Source: Holothuria scabra
Taxonomy: Eukaryota; Echinodermata; Holothuroidea; Aspidochirotida; Holothuriidae
Assembly: GCA_037179385.1 (NCBI GenBank)
Contig: CM074187.1
Location: forward strand, 17,770,108-17,834,107
Reading direction: 5' to 3'
Length of the DNA stretch: 64,000 nucleotides
Part shown: positions 24,991-37,879 of the stretch, piece after piece
Position numbering within the stretch: the first letter of the stretch is position 1
How the letters are laid out: each line of letters starts with the position of its first letter
Made by a program: the position numbers and the translations under genes
Notes under the pieces: generated by a model
Told to the model about the DNA's origin: nothing
Databases searched by the model: none
The model's input: only the letters and a program-made list of their open reading frames with translations

Positions 24991-25620
24991 CATTTTAAAT
25001 CAAATTTTCTTGTTTTGGGGGCACTGTTTCCCACCGAGCAGCCACCATCCTCGGCGTGATACTTAGCCTTCATCTCAGCCAAGAGATTATAGACCAACTT
25101 ATTAATTCTGCTAAAGGCCTAGATGTTCTAATTTCAGATTGGCTAGGTGTTTTTAAGGCATTTCCTTTCACAAATACCATTGGTGTCGATTTGGTTTGTG
25201 GATTGAGGGTGCAAGGATTTTCCAACACTAGCAGAAACTCTGGATCGTGTTCCAGAACGCACTCGTCCATAAGCGGTCAACCCACACCATTGTGAGCGCA
25301 CGCGTTTTTATACAAACAATTTTTACTTTGACGCACATATACACACAAATCGATGGATGTAGAACTTTTTAATTTTTTAACTGTAATAATTTCAAATTTA
25401 CGTTTTATCCAAGCCCTAAAGTCATTTGTACAACACAATGTTATATTTTAATTATTTTCCATGATATTTGTTTTTTACTTTATCGTTAATTTTAATGTGC
25501 CTTATATGTTGGGTTCAAAACGATGTTTCCCCCAAATATTCTCATTTGTGGGGCAATTGCTCCCTGCTCCCAGGATCGACGCCACTGACAAATACTTCTG
25601 ATTTCTTAAGCTTTGGTTAA

Positions 25621-25845
<225 letters not shown>

Positions 25846-27405
25846 TAGTAACAGGACTAGACAAGGCACAAGACCGCGAGCATGATTTCAAAACGCATTG
25901 TAAACTTACAGGCAGTGTTTCGTGCGACATCTGCAGTGAGTGGCCAAAAACATCCCTGTTGTGACATAACATAAGGCCCTACAACCTTTTGAAAAGGCTG
26001 TTGGGACACTTTGTGAAAATATTCGTAATTCTCAGTTAGTAGGCTAACACAAAACCCATGCTGTCATTCCAATGTTGTGTCGAAATGATTGGCTCTGTGC
26101 CGTGAGGAGCATATCAGTGATCAATATTGAAAGGTGAGAAGGGCCTCCTGACGAGTTTTGTCCAAGATGGTAGGTTCGGTCTTTCTAATGCTCGATATTC
26201 GTTTCATAAAACTTGTCTATACCAATGCATTCAACGAAGCCGTTCAACACTCCATAACCCCTCTATCGTTTCTGAACGTCAAGATTATATTTCATAGGGG
26301 ATTGGGACCTGTTCCTGTAGGATTTAAAAATATATTTATAAAGGTCTTTCAAACGTTGAAATGTTTAATGTTGAAGAACGGTTACCCTTTACCCTTTTGT
26401 TCGACTTTTGAAAACATTTTTGAATCACTCCTTCTGACCACGTAGGCAAATTACAGCAAAAGTCCGACAAACAATGTATAACTACATGACCATGTAGTCC
26501 ACAAGTGGAATAAACAGGTTCCTGCTTTTGTTGCAGTTCCCTTCGCCTCGATTTGGAATGGAACAAGTTGTGCCCAACTTTAGCTTTCATGGATCAAAAT
26601 GCGAACATGGGGTCAATCTTTAGTCTATTTCCCATTGATATTGTCCCCATAAGCATTGTCCCATACCGCCGGTGGTGTGATGTTATTTCTTGCCTTCCAT
26701 ATCCGTCAAATGCCAGATACAAAACAAATCGGATGACTACAGGTCGATGTCAAGGGCAAGGTCTTAGAGGAACCGAGAAGTGTCCAAACGCGTAACCAGA
26801 AACATGTCATGGAAGGGGTCGCCGTGAAGAATGAGTTCGCTCTAATATCGCAAAAATTTAGTTCAAAATACCTCACAAATGGCTAGAAATTACACCTTCC
26901 AGGACTTGTAAGTTAAATTTAAGCATATAAGTGGGACACGGAATGATACAGATACCATAAAACACATAAATACCAAAAGTATGCTCAGGCGGGTCACGCG
27001 TTTGCCTCTTCTCCTTCTACCAGGCTTCGCGCCTGGAAGTGTCATTTACCCAGCTAACCCACTGTCTTATAAAATTTGTCGGACTTTTCCCCAATGCCTT
27101 TCCCATCCTTAAGGCTTAACTAGAAGGCATTTTGCTACTTTACATAATTATGTAGATAAGTAGTCCCTTCTAAATGTTCCTCAGAGCAACGAACATGATC
27201 CATGTAAACATGAATACTGTGAATATGTCCTGCACCATTCTGAATCTTAACAGCTAGTGAAGTCGGTCTTTAGTGTGGTCAGTCATGCCAGGTAACATTC
27301 CCATATGGGGCCATTATGGGACCCATTTCTTGGCTATTGAGAGCTCAATATGATGTTGCACCCTTTATTAACAAGGGGCTCATTTAGGCTGTACCACATG
27401 ATCCC

Positions 27406-27410
<5 letters not shown>

Positions 27411-27448
<38 letters not shown>
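27411..27448. repeat. (TA)n array, left flank of MITE copy B
   Basis: About 37 bases of TA directly precede the element at 27450. Confidence 0.9.
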
Positions 27449-27449
<1 letters not shown>

Positions 27450-27801
27450 CGCTAATTCCCACCTTAGGGGGAAATTGTTATATCTGCGCGTACTTAGGGC
27501 GAAAAAATAACAATGAAATACATAAGAAAAAGTGTTCGCCCTAACGTCCAAAAATATAAACAACGTTATTTCAATGGCCAGCCATCCGTTCGTGTTAACA
27601 GCTAGGTGTCCGTAAATTTGACAACTTTGAAGTAATTGCATCTACTTTGTAAATCTAGGAGGGCGCCCTTGTCCGTTTACGTATTCCTATAGAAAAAGTG
27701 TGTAGAAACGTAAAGGCGAAACTTATATTTCGCCCCAAAATTTTTTTCCCCTTAAGGTCGACTTTTCAACAACAACTTTCCCCCTAAGTGCGGAATTAGT
27801 G
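27450..27801 (+). mobile_element. 352-bp TIR element inside (TA)n, copy B
   Basis: It is nearly identical to 12817-13168 in sequence and identical in length, with the same TIRs and TA arrays on both sides. It lies in the esterase intron between the nucleophile exon and the next exon. The open frame at 27384-27641 is a shadow of this repeat. Confidence 0.85.
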
Positions 27802-27803
<2 letters not shown>

Positions 27804-27885
<82 letters not shown>

Positions 27886-27916
27886 CTATATATATATATA
27901 TATGTATATTTATATA
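27804..27916. repeat. (TA)n array, right flank of MITE copy B
   Basis: About 110 bases of TA with a few interruptions follow the element's 'gaattagtgaa' end. Confidence 0.9.
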
Positions 27917-28328
27917 TGATCCATATGGGATAGTTCTTGGACCCGTGCAACTGAAATGTGATGAATAGATGGGTCAACCCTAAAATATCCCTCATTCATG
28001 TGGGCTACCCATATGGGGCCCTTATTAATCCTCCGTACGAAGAAGAATGACCTCCTCATGTGTTTACCCCTATTAAATCCATGTGGGTTAATTTGCTACC
28101 AAGTAGTCTTTAATTGTCATAACTTAATTGTGTAGATTCAAGTTAAAACCCCTGCATTTGGCGGGAGAAATTTAGGGAACCAAAATTAGGTTAGTGTAAA
28201 ACCATCATTGATACAATTAAGGAAAGAATTGGACAGGTTGAAGTTGATGGACCCCAGTTATGCCCGACTAAATCAGACTTGCCTATAGATGGAATAAAAT
28301 CAAGTTTCTGTCAAATCATTAATTACAG

Positions 28329-28499
28329 AGTGGAACTGCTATCGCTCCATGGAGCTATCAGGAAGATTACGAAAGGAACAAAGTTAAGGCAGCTTTTCAA
28401 TTGGGTGCGTTACTGAATTGTGATTCTTCGAATACTTTTGAACTGGTTGACTGTCTTAGACTTGTTGATCCCATGGTTCTTGAACAAACAGCTACTCAA
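28329..28499 (+). CDS. Cholinesterase-like esterase, SGTA..PW exon
   Basis: 57 codons, phase 0 to 0, between ttacag and CAA|GTAAGA. It begins SGTAIAPWSYQEDYERNK, directly continuing ILE from the nucleophile exon (the family has ESG(T/S)...PW). NCDSSNTFELVDCLR supplies the second conserved disulfide loop (two Cys flanking ...ELVDCLR). It ends ...MVLEQTATQ. Confidence 0.94.
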
Positions 28500-28559
28500 G
28501 TAAGAAATCTTCCCGTTTTTTACTTAAATATAAGTATAGGCATAGAACAATTATTTGTG

Positions 28560-29806
28560 CACTGTTAAAAATTTCTGTAAATTTACAGACTTTTTTTAAC
28601 TTAAACTTTTTGTATTTTACTTTTAATAGAGATTTTCTGTATCTTTACAGACACTTTGTATTTCTACAATAAAAAAAGGTTGTTTAACATGTATTTTCTG
28701 TTTATTTGAAAAACCATTTCTGTCTGCTTTTTTAACCAAATTTTATTGCTTTGTAAAACTTTTTCTGTAAATGTACAGAAATTTTAACAGTATTTTGTAT
28801 TTTTCTGATTTTACATAAATATACTGTCATTTAACAAACATTCATTTTGTTTTTACGCTGAAAAAGAAACAAAAATAAGCCCAAACAAACAAACAAATAA
28901 GAAATAGCCAGAAAATTTTCCATATATAACATGCATCGTTCTGCGAAGTTTCAGTTAACAAAGAAAACATTTTTGGCAAATTTATGGCCCTATTTGAAAA
29001 TAAACTTACATTTATTATACTGACAATTGGTATACTGATGTCAACTCATCGCCACAGGCGCTCATGCGCTCACTTGATCGAATTAAAAACGTTTCACAAA
29101 TTTACTTGAAAGAGTCTGTAAATTTACCACTTTATGACGTAAATCTCATTTTGCATAAATGGGTGGAGCTTATTTTGTAGGCATTTTCCTCACAAAAGGA
29201 TTGCTGTTACTTTGAATAATATCTTTTTTGGCTTTTTTTAATCAGGAAGTGATAAACTTATTGTTTACCTTGTCTGGAAATGTTTGCAACCAATGTATTT
29301 GCATTCTTTGTCATATTTATTTTAAAAACAATTATTATATTGTACCAAAAATGTGACTTTCCAATTACAAAGTTCCTAGAGATAGCAGTCTACTGGACAA
29401 CAATGTGATAACAAAGTATCCTCATTGTGTTTTGATTGAAAATAACTTCGTAACGACACATTACGTTGATAAGCAAATACCTGATCTACGTAATGGTGAA
29501 GTGTATGTTACGTAATAACATATGAAAGGAAAAAAGCGATATTATAATTAATATTAAAACGCCGAGAATGAAAACAGTAGGCTGTAAATTCACATAAAAT
29601 TAAGGTAAAAAAAAAACAGAACAATCCTGTAATTCGATTTTACAGTAGACATTTGTAAACTAATTTACATGCAAAAACTGTAAAGAAAAAACAAACACTT
29701 AATGTTTTTTCATGATTACAGTCTGGCTGTAAAAAAAACATTATTTGGTTGGAAAAAAATTTGCCATAAAAATTATGTAAATTTTACAGAAAAATTTCTA
29801 ACAGTG
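28560..29806 (+). mobile_element. 1.25-kb TIR element with CACTGTTA ends
   Basis: The left end CACTGTTAAAAATTTCTGT and the right end ACAGAAAAATTTCTAACAGTG are inverted copies. 'tg' lies on both outer sides, which could be a 2-bp target copy. Near both ends the motif ctgtaaatttacag and variants recur many times on both strands, typical of subterminal repeats. No transposase frame was seen, so it is non-autonomous. CACTG ends occur in EnSpm/CACTA-like groups, but the class is uncertain. It lies in an esterase intron. Confidence 0.65.
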
Positions 29807-30407
29807 TGGTCGATGCACTCTGTGTAAAAAGAAATTTTTAAAGTAAAATCAATTTCCAAGTCAAAGAAAAATACAATAAATACTATACAATAGCATGCAA
29901 TTAACCACTAATCGAGAAATTGCTTGTTCGGCAGTGCGCGTCAGCTACCACATGTAGTTCAAACATGGAGTGTGTTTACTTCTTTTTAGGTACTTGGAAA
30001 CAAACAAGGAAAGGATTAAACAAGCACCGACGAAACATTGCAATCTAGACATACAACATACGGTGACAATATACAAGACACTTACGTATAAGACCACTAT
30101 TTAATGTAAGGGGCCCGAGCAGGGCGACAGTGACAACCTCAGCGACAAGAGTTTGCCATCATACTACATGTCCGCCTTCGGGATATACTCCTGAGAGAGA
30201 AATTCGTACGACCAATCGTGGTGAAAAAGTCACAATAAAAAGTGCAAGGGCATATTCTTGTGTAATGTTTCCACTTTAATCGAATTAGATCTCGTACTGC
30301 AATCAAATAAAGTTATATTACCAATTATCTAGTAAACTCATACCGCTAAGCATTTTTTTGAATTACACAGTTTGAATTACACAATTTACCCCAAAATTAC
30401 CTTTCAG

Positions 30408-30611
30408 AATGGTATTAGAATGGGCATAACAGTAGATGGCGTTTATCTTGAAGAGTCGCCAATAACAATGAACGAACGCGGAGACTTTAAAGATTGCCCG
30501 TTGATAATTGGATTCAACGAAGATGAGGGGACGCTCTACATACTTTTTCTTTTTCCAGAATATTACGAAAGCAAAACTGCGCCTTATGTTAATCAGGAAA
30601 CGTTTGACATG
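30408..30611 (+). CDS. Cholinesterase-like esterase, catalytic Glu exon
   Basis: 68 codons, phase 0 to 0, from tttcag to ATG|GTACGT. It reads NGIRMGITVDGVYLEESP, then GDFKDCPLIIGFNEDEGT. The spacing from VDG to DEG equals that in acetylcholinesterase, so the Glu of DEGT is the likely triad acid. The acyl-pocket segment that is FRFSFVP in acetylcholinesterases is here GIRMGIT, without Phe, so acyl specificity should differ. Confidence 0.92.
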
Positions 30612-31989
30612 GTACGTGAATGAGCGTAAGTTTCTTTAAGGAAAAATATCAACTCAAATTTTGGCGAATAGTTTGTACTGCACTATAGATCTTGTGAATA
30701 ATTTTTGTAATTATTAACATTTTCCGTTAATTTTTGAACATGAAGAATCTGTTTAATATGTTTTTTGTCCCTACTATTAGTAGTATAACAGGTTGGTCTG
30801 AAAAATTTTAATTCCATTTTTGCATTTTTCAATTTCATTTTAATTCAGTAAGTTTGAACAGATTTTATGGTTGGAGAATCATTTGGTAACTAATTAAGCC
30901 GCTAAATTCGATTTTAGTCACAATATGCATGGAAACTTAATCGCAAGAATACGTCACTATCCTACTAGATTCTAAAATCAAGGTCATCGTAACAATATCC
31001 ACCGTTCAAGTGACAGACATGGAGGGTGAAAATGATAAAACAAATTATGAGCCGAATTTAGTCAAAGCTTTCCGTTTCCGCCATTGTGAATTTCATTATG
31101 TTCAAATCTGGACGGGAATTTTTTAGAGTGAGGGGAGCTGGTTATGAGGAGAGTGACAGCCGTCCCGGGGAGAAGTCTAAGAACGATGTCTTTTCAACCA
31201 CAAGGTAATCTTAGGCTAAATGTGGTTCAATTTTTTCATCTTTTATTTTTTTTTTATTTGCCTGAGGAAATTGTTTTATTTTAGGTTAGGTAATCCAATA
31301 TATTTTAATTTAGTTCTTTTTTTTTTGAAATTGTACACGAATGAAAAACAATGATAAGCTTCAGCCTTTTGCCGATTGCAAATTACGGCCAACATGTTGA
31401 GAGAATCATTGGAAGGAAGTGTTTTTTTTTTTTTTTTTTTTTTTTTTATTTATTTCAAATTTTTTGAAGATTTCTGGAGTCTCTATTGTCCAAACAATAG
31501 ACAGTCTATTGTTAAGGTTAGAGTTAAGAAAGTAGGAACAAAGGAAAACACAAGCGGTCCCCAGGTGTGTGCGTGTGTGTGTAGGGAATGTTTAGAGGAT
31601 CGTAAGTTAGCAATTACTTGTTTAAATAATGTACTGATAGACAACTTCGCTCATTTTTTCCATAAGGCTTCACGGTCTTAAGAATACGTACACTTTTCCA
31701 GGAAGAAACGATTCTTGTCATGTAGGTCTATCATGTTGAAGAACTTATTTGTAAGTTCAGTATTAAATTGTTTGAATACCCTTATAACAAGGCTCTGATC
31801 AAATGGAAAGGGTATCCTGCCATACCCCCTTTCGTTACAAAATCAATAACAATCTGCGAAAATTAGCATAATGTTACTCTGAAAGAATGATGGAGTTTTT
31901 CAGCATTCCCGTTTAGAATGTTTGTATTCACTCCTAAATTCATCTCTTATCAAAAGTTTATATATTAATAACACATGAAATGAAAGCCC

Positions 31990-32110
31990 CTTTTACTTTT
32001 TTATTCTTGCGCAAACCTTTGCCCGAAATGACATAATATTCGGGCAAAAGTTGCAAAATAGTTCTGGGATATTTTTAATTGCCAGATTACAAGGGGAAAG
32101 AGGATGTATA
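31990..32110 (+). repeat. Dispersed repeat ('tttgcccgaaatg' family)
   Basis: It matches 17997-18110 through 'tttgcccgaaatg', 'ttcgggcaaa' and 'gttctgggat'. It lies in an esterase intron. Confidence 0.55.
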
Positions 32111-32572
32111 TACAGTCCCCCAAATTTTGCCAGAACAAATCAATCAAAAGCTATCTTGTCACGCACCATATTACTAAATGACAATCACCAATAGTCACCA
32201 GAAGGATGAAACGTACTTGGTCGAGAGGTGTTTGGGCAGCATATGAATGAGATGAAGATTTTGCACTTTTAAAAATGATCCTCTTAAAAGTGTGCGGAAC
32301 TTTTTAACCTGCAGTTCTATGAAACCGAAATTCGGGCAATGGTAAACAAATCAGCGTAGCTTGTTTGCTCACTTATACGAATTTAGAGTGAACAAATCTG
32401 AAAGTAAGTCTGCCCACAACTTCATGTAAAAACATCTAGCAACGTAACAAGCCGGGTTTTTCTCAAACGGCGTTAGTAGAAAAATCATTTATATATAGTC
32501 GGGAGTTCGGCCCGAGTCATATAGACAGTTGTAACAATTCAGTTGAACTGGAATTTGGGCAAGAGTCGCAAC

Positions 32573-33369
32573 CATGGGCGTCCGGAAGGGGAGGGGGCAA
32601 GGGGGGCTCCCCCCTGGAAGATCAGACTTGTGAAAAAATAATTAAAAATTGAAATAAAAAAATTAAAAATAAATTATCAAAATATCTTCACTCACAGCGT
32701 CAGTTTCTACTCGTGAAATATGCGGACATTTGACCAGGAATAGCAAAAGAGAAGATGGCATGCTGAATAGTGAAATCGCAATTTGGGGATCATCATTCGT
32801 GATATCTATTGGATATTTGTAATTGTAAAAACTATGCCACAATTGTACTAGGTGTCAGGTATGCAGTGTGCATATGGCATCCGACTATTGATGAATGCGT
32901 TTGTCTTGGTTTGGTCCCGCGCTGATCTCAAGTGGCGAAGCGCGGATGTAACTGGGATATACAAGGTGAATGGGGGAGGGGGGGTATGATTCATAATTGG
33001 GTAACAGATATAGGCCTATACAGGCTGTTTGGCAGTTGTAACTTTTTATCGTGCATAGGCGTGCGAGGACATGACCGAGAGGAAGATTTCCCGTCAACAA
33101 TATTTTACATTGAAAGTACTAAAAATCTAAAAATTACAGACATGAAATTTCTGTTTCAGGGCTGGGTACATGCAGCTTATAACACTCGCCAAGTGGCGTT
33201 TCCGGCCATATGGAGGGTTTGTAAGGCCCAAAATTTTCTTGTACACTCCACGCCAACTGATGGTGGCGCTCCGCTTACATACTGTACACAATTGAATCAT
33301 CTATGAATCATCTATGAATGACCTTTCAGCCCCCCCCCCCCCCTGTAAAAATTCCTGCGGACGCCCATG
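32573..33369 (+). mobile_element. hAT-like non-autonomous element with 8-bp target duplication
   Basis: TIRs CATGGGCGTCCG and CGGACGCCCATG are perfect for 12 bases. GTCGCAAC stands directly on both sides (32565-32572 and 33370-33377), an 8-bp target site duplication typical of hAT elements. A G-rich run follows the left end and a C-rich run precedes the right. A copy of the 'ctgtacactccacgcc' block is inside (33188-33290). No transposase was seen. It lies in an esterase intron. Confidence 0.85.
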
Positions 33370-33795
33370 GTCGCAACAGAGTCACAGACATACGGTACTC
33401 ATGTTTTTAATTCCGTCCTACAGTTTTCCCCGGAAAAGATACAAGGCCAGGTAATGTTTTATACATTCCCAGGTGCGGTATATCATTAAATTATGTTTTT
33501 TCACATCTCAAATGTTTTTAAGGACGAACCTCAGTTACCGAGTGCTGGATCGGGGAAGAATATATAAAAAGTGACTTGTCAACGCCCTTTTTTATTTAAT
33601 GGGTACGGTTTTGGGGGATCAAGTGTGCCAAAACCGTTGATATTGACTTGGGTCGTTTGCTCACTAGGAAATAATTCGCTCAAGTAGTACATTTCATCCG
33701 GGAGTTTTCTGACCTTTTTGTAGATTTGCTCCTTTTTGTTGAAAATTCTATTGGAAACGAAATTTCAAAATATCGGCGGCTTTGATTCTGCTTAT

Positions 33796-33970
33796 AAGCC
33801 TGGGAAAGGCCATTTCCGGCTGTCTGAGGGTTGCGGTTTTTCAAAATTTTCTGTACGCTCCGCGCCAACCGATGATGGAGCTCCTCGTAGATAGTCTTTC
33901 GGGCACAATTACATTTTTCCGGCAGAGAATCCTCTGCCCCCAAACTGAAATGCTCCCGTACGCCTATGGG
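33796..33970 (+). repeat. Fragment related to the hAT-like element
   Basis: It contains ccatttccggctgtctgagg, the 'ctgtacgctccgcgccaac' block and the end 'cgtacgcctatggg', close to the right end of 32573-33369. No partner left end is evident. Confidence 0.55.
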
Positions 33971-34662
33971 TATGTTTGATTCATGATTCACATATCAACA
34001 AATGTTGGCAAATTTGTCTGAACAATTTTCTTAATTTGTACATCTTCTGAATCGATCTTATAGCATGTTTAAGTAACCTTCAATCAAAACAAATGACAAA
34101 ACTCCACAACTTAAAGGGGTATTTGTGAAAGATCCCCCTTAAACACCGTTTGACAAGCGTGTACGGGGGGGGGACCCAGCTCAGTCTCCGAAATCTTTCA
34201 CAATCCCATTTGTTTTCTCCTTTTTAGTTTTAGGTCTTTTATGTAATTTGAATGAGGTTTGGCTGTCTTAAATATGTATAGGCACATTTACGAATCCGAT
34301 CAGCGCTGGTGTTTAGTGACTGTAGGCAGCCATTAGTGAGGTACATCAGCCTTAAATCGTCTTCATTTATCGTCTACGTGAACTTCAAATCTCTCATATC
34401 CATTAAAATTGAAGGAATCAATAAACCATTTAGTGTACATCCACCCATGATACAGGTAAGCAAGGAAACTGAAAGGTTTAAGAGGTGATACAACCCAGTC
34501 ATTGGGGACTGAAATTAGACCATTACGTGCTATCTGGATTCGGCTTTACACAGAATTCCCCATTTTGACGTATTTACAATCTATTTATGTACTTTGCTTC
34601 ACAGAATTGGAATGTATTGTAATATAATATGCGACAATGTAATTCTATATTTTGTATTTTAG

Positions 34663-34905
34663 TTAGTACGTAGCGGCCTTCGGGATTACAACCCATTCGT
34701 CCCAGAATTACTGGTGGGCGCAGTGAAGCAGGAGTATGTCGACTGGTCTCAGTGGGACAACCAAACCTTTGATTATTTTGATACTATAGTTTCCATTTTT
34801 TGGAGACGAATGGTTTATTTGTCTATCTTTCAAGACCGCAACAGCACATGCAACCATGACGTCAGCCCCAGTTTTCATGTATTTTTTGACGCAAGTACCA
34901 ACTTG
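34663..34905 (+). CDS. Cholinesterase-like esterase, exon YVDW..FHVFFD
   Basis: 81 codons starting in phase 0 after ttttag, following on from ...TFDM. It encodes LVRSGLRDYN, then AVKQEYVDWSQWDNQTF (the family has a Y-x-DW here), a divergent IFWRRMVYLSIFQDRN stretch, and FHVFFDAST, which aligns with the VY-x-Y-x-FEHR strand. It contains N-glycosylation sites (NQT, NST). The only good donor is TTG|GTAATG, giving phase 0, which does not match the next exon (see 35904-36089). Confidence 0.85.
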
Positions 34906-35120
34906 GTAATGATCTACTTTATTTGTTAATTTGCTTTGGATATTTTCTGTTTCTTTAAAAACAAATTGAAAAACATTTAATGTTCATCAAAAAACGATAT
35001 TAGGTAATTCACATTTTTACATAACCTTTTTAGTAATGGAATGTTCTTTGCAACACTGTTTTGCACCTGTAGAGAGACAAGTTTAGCCTACATATCATCG
35101 TGAATTATACGTGAAATAAT

Positions 35121-35291
35121 AAGGGCTGAAGTCGAGTCCGGACTCGGACTAGTGATTTCAGGATTTGAAGGACTTGGCTAGAGGTGTTGATTTTTATGAA
35201 AATGTACAGTCCGAGTCCCCACTCGATTCTTTGAAAGTTGTAAATTGCCTGATTCGTGACTCGGACTCCCCGGACTCGACGTCAGCACTGG
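35121..35291 (+). mobile_element. MITE with GTCGAGTCC-type TIRs, copy 2
   Basis: Left GGCTGAAGTCGAGTCCGGAC and right end GGACTCGACGTCAGCACTGG are inverted copies, and internal phrases match 16991-17169. It lies in an esterase intron. Confidence 0.75.
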
Positions 35292-35903
35292 CAATAAAAG
35301 TATTTTATTCCCAGAGTTGTGCGGTGGTTCGAAGATTTGGTAAATGAAAATAAGCCGAGAGGATTTCATGCATGCGTATAAATTACAATTCAATGAAACA
35401 TTTTGTATAGGGTAAACATCATCCCAGGTATTGCTAGAGTTTTTAGAATACATGCCCTGCTGCAGTTGTCTGGGAACACTAATCCACGAGATCCCGTGGT
35501 AATCTAACTAACTTACTAACTAACCCATGGTGATCTGTAAGACATGTAAACATCAATTATGATGGCGTTACTCATTTTTTTCAATGGACACTCGAAATCT
35601 CAGTGGGAGGGGTATGCGGTTGTCAAATGGCTTCAATGGGTGAAGGGACTGTCTTCCCCACGGTGTCACCTCGTAGCTACGCCGCTGATGCCAGAGACTA
35701 AGAAAGTTGTCCTACACATACACCGTCATTCTTGTTTTTTGCAATGGTACTTTCGGTAGCCATGATCTCCACAAAGTGAAGCATTTAAGACGTACACTTT
35801 GGTTAAATTGTGTAATTGCCTTATCGGACTGCCAGCTAACACTGACTGACGGGAGCATGATAAATTCATATTTCGTTTTTCTGTTCCCTTATGTTTTGCG
35901 CAG

Positions 35904-36089
35904 GTCTGTTTTTGAACCAAATCAAACCGGTCCAGGCTACCTCGGAGCTGGACATGCCGAAGACTTGCAATTTGTTTTTGGATACCCTTTCATTTCAGAA
36001 TTCGATGAAGTTTATGGTACCGTGCCAAATGAGGGAAAGAAATTATCTGTCGATTTTATGCGGTTTTGGACAAATTTTGCCAGTACCGG
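35904..36089 (+). CDS. Cholinesterase-like esterase, catalytic His exon
   Basis: After gcgcag, one base plus 61 codons plus two bases to GG|GTAAAT. It reads SVFEPNQTGPGYLGAGHAED, LQFVFGYPF, then DFMRFWTNFASTG. GAGHAEDLQFVFG aligns with the family's GV-x-HG-x-E-x-x-FVFG, so its His is the likely triad member. The start requires two bases carried over from the previous exon, but the exon ending at 34905 leaves none. A small intermediate exon of length 3n+2, an unusual donor, or a frame defect must be assumed. The segment before the His is also about seven residues longer than in acetylcholinesterase. Confidence 0.88.
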
Positions 36090-37301
36090 GTAAATGTTTT
36101 CAATGCTACTTTGGACCAGTTAGTGCCGTTTTAGTTCATCGAGGACTCATGAATACAATAACACAGAAGTATTGTTATAAATCAGGGAACTGAACTCCAA
36201 CATTATACCGTGGAAAATTGATAAAAGCTTATTTTAAGAAATTATTAGCAGATATCGGTTGACAGCATATACAGTACCAATAGATGTGTTTGGACATAAG
36301 TATTGGCATGATAATGCAGAATTGGCCCACAGAATAGTACAAGCAAACAACTTGCTATCGAACTGTCAATAGCGGTACAACAAATAACAGGCCAATCCAA
36401 CTATATCCAAAGGAAAACATTACTCTTATGCAGTAGGGGAGTTACGGGGGCATGAGGGGGGGGGGGGCCTCAGATTTTTGATTGCCCCCAGTTGTTCTCA
36501 CCCTTTGCAAGCAGACCTTGTACGCATCTAAAATCAACTTAAATATAATTATGTATAGGCTAATGACTGAGTAAGAACAGCTTCCGGGGAACCATGATTG
36601 ATTAATGTTTAATTTTTGTTTTCAAGGCTGCCAGTTAAAAACATATCATACTCTCAGCCACTTCAATGGTAGGTCAGCCCGATTAAGCCAATTTTTCTCT
36701 GGGATGGTTATAGTCCAGCATCAGGGAAGGGCGGGTACGTGGTTGTTTTCGTGAAGGTTAGGAATGTTGTTTGCTGAATCATGATAAATATGTTGATAGT
36801 ACCTTTGCATTAGCAGCAGAAAGTACATAATGCTAGTCTGGTTAGGCCACTGAATAGTATAGAAGTTCTCGTTGGCTCCGCACAAATGTGAAATGATATC
36901 CCCTCCCCCCCCCCCCCAAAAAAAAAAAAAAGTTGTTAACCTTGGATCAAATAATATATTTCTTTTGGGACTTAATTTTTCACCCAGAGATATGCTCAAA
37001 CATTAGAGCTTCCGGGAGCTTCGCCCCTAGGAACTCCACCGGGGGCCCATGGGAACCCCACCCGAGAGACCTGGCGCTTAGCGCTCGGTTCCGCGCTGCT
37101 CGCGACAATCTTTGCCCAAAGCATTTTCCTTTACCCTCAGTGTGCCCCCCACCCCCCCCCCCAAAAAAAAAATTGATGTTTTGGTGCCGCTGCTGCTTTT
37201 ACGATTAGTTCTAATAAGCGACCAATATCAAAAGTCACTTGAATGAAAAAGAGAACACTGAAAGGCTACTTTGAGAAGAATACTTAAATCTTTTTTATCA
37301 G

Positions 37302-37483
37302 AGACCCAAGCCGTTCTGATGATTCGTCGTCACCAGGTACTGGTGAATTGGAGTGGCCAGCGTTTACTGTTCATGGTTTTGAGTACAAAGAGCTATCTGA
37401 TGACCTGCCAGTTGGGAATGGGATAAAAGCAGATGAATGCGCATTTTGGAATGATTACAAACCACAATTGCTCACTATGTTAA
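37302..37483 (+). CDS. Cholinesterase-like esterase, WP..CAFWN exon
   Basis: Phase 2 in and 1 out (GG|A ... TTA A|GTGAGT), matching both neighbours. It encodes GDPSRSDDSS, LEWPAFTVHGFEYKEL and KADECAFWNDYKPQLLTML. The Cys before AFWN is the partner of the last family disulfide, and CAFWN...LL closes the catalytic domain as in cholinesterases. Confidence 0.94.
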
Positions 37484-37585
37484 GTGAGTATTGTACAAGC
37501 CGTTACGGTTGTGTGGAACTGGAACGTAAAATAGAGACTTGATGGTAATTTGCAATGGAAAAAATGAATTAAGTTATTCCTAAAT

Positions 37586-37759
37586 CATCACTGTAAACAC
37601 AAATTAGTGAAACAGTGACTGAAATGACTAAACACGTTAGTCAACAATATATTAAGCCTCGAAATTGGTAGCATATCATCACAAATTTGTCAAAAATGAG
37701 TGACTAACGTGGTAAGTCAATTTAGAAACCACTTTGAATAAATTGTGTTTATAGTGATG
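37586..37759. mobile_element. Short palindromic MITE, CATCACT ends
   Basis: Arms of about 58 bases pair with some mismatches: the ends are CATCACTGTAAACACAA and TTGTGTTTATAGTGATG, and the inner edges are CACGTTAGTCA and TGACTAACGTG. The whole element is about 174 bases and lies in the last esterase intron. Confidence 0.75.
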
Positions 37760-37879
37760 TTACTTCTTATAAGAAAGTAATCAACTCGAAAAAAACTAAT
37801 AATCACTTACGGTATCTGTCCGAATTCAAATTGAAAGACGAACATGTGTATAATTGCCATTTGATCTTGCTACACACAG

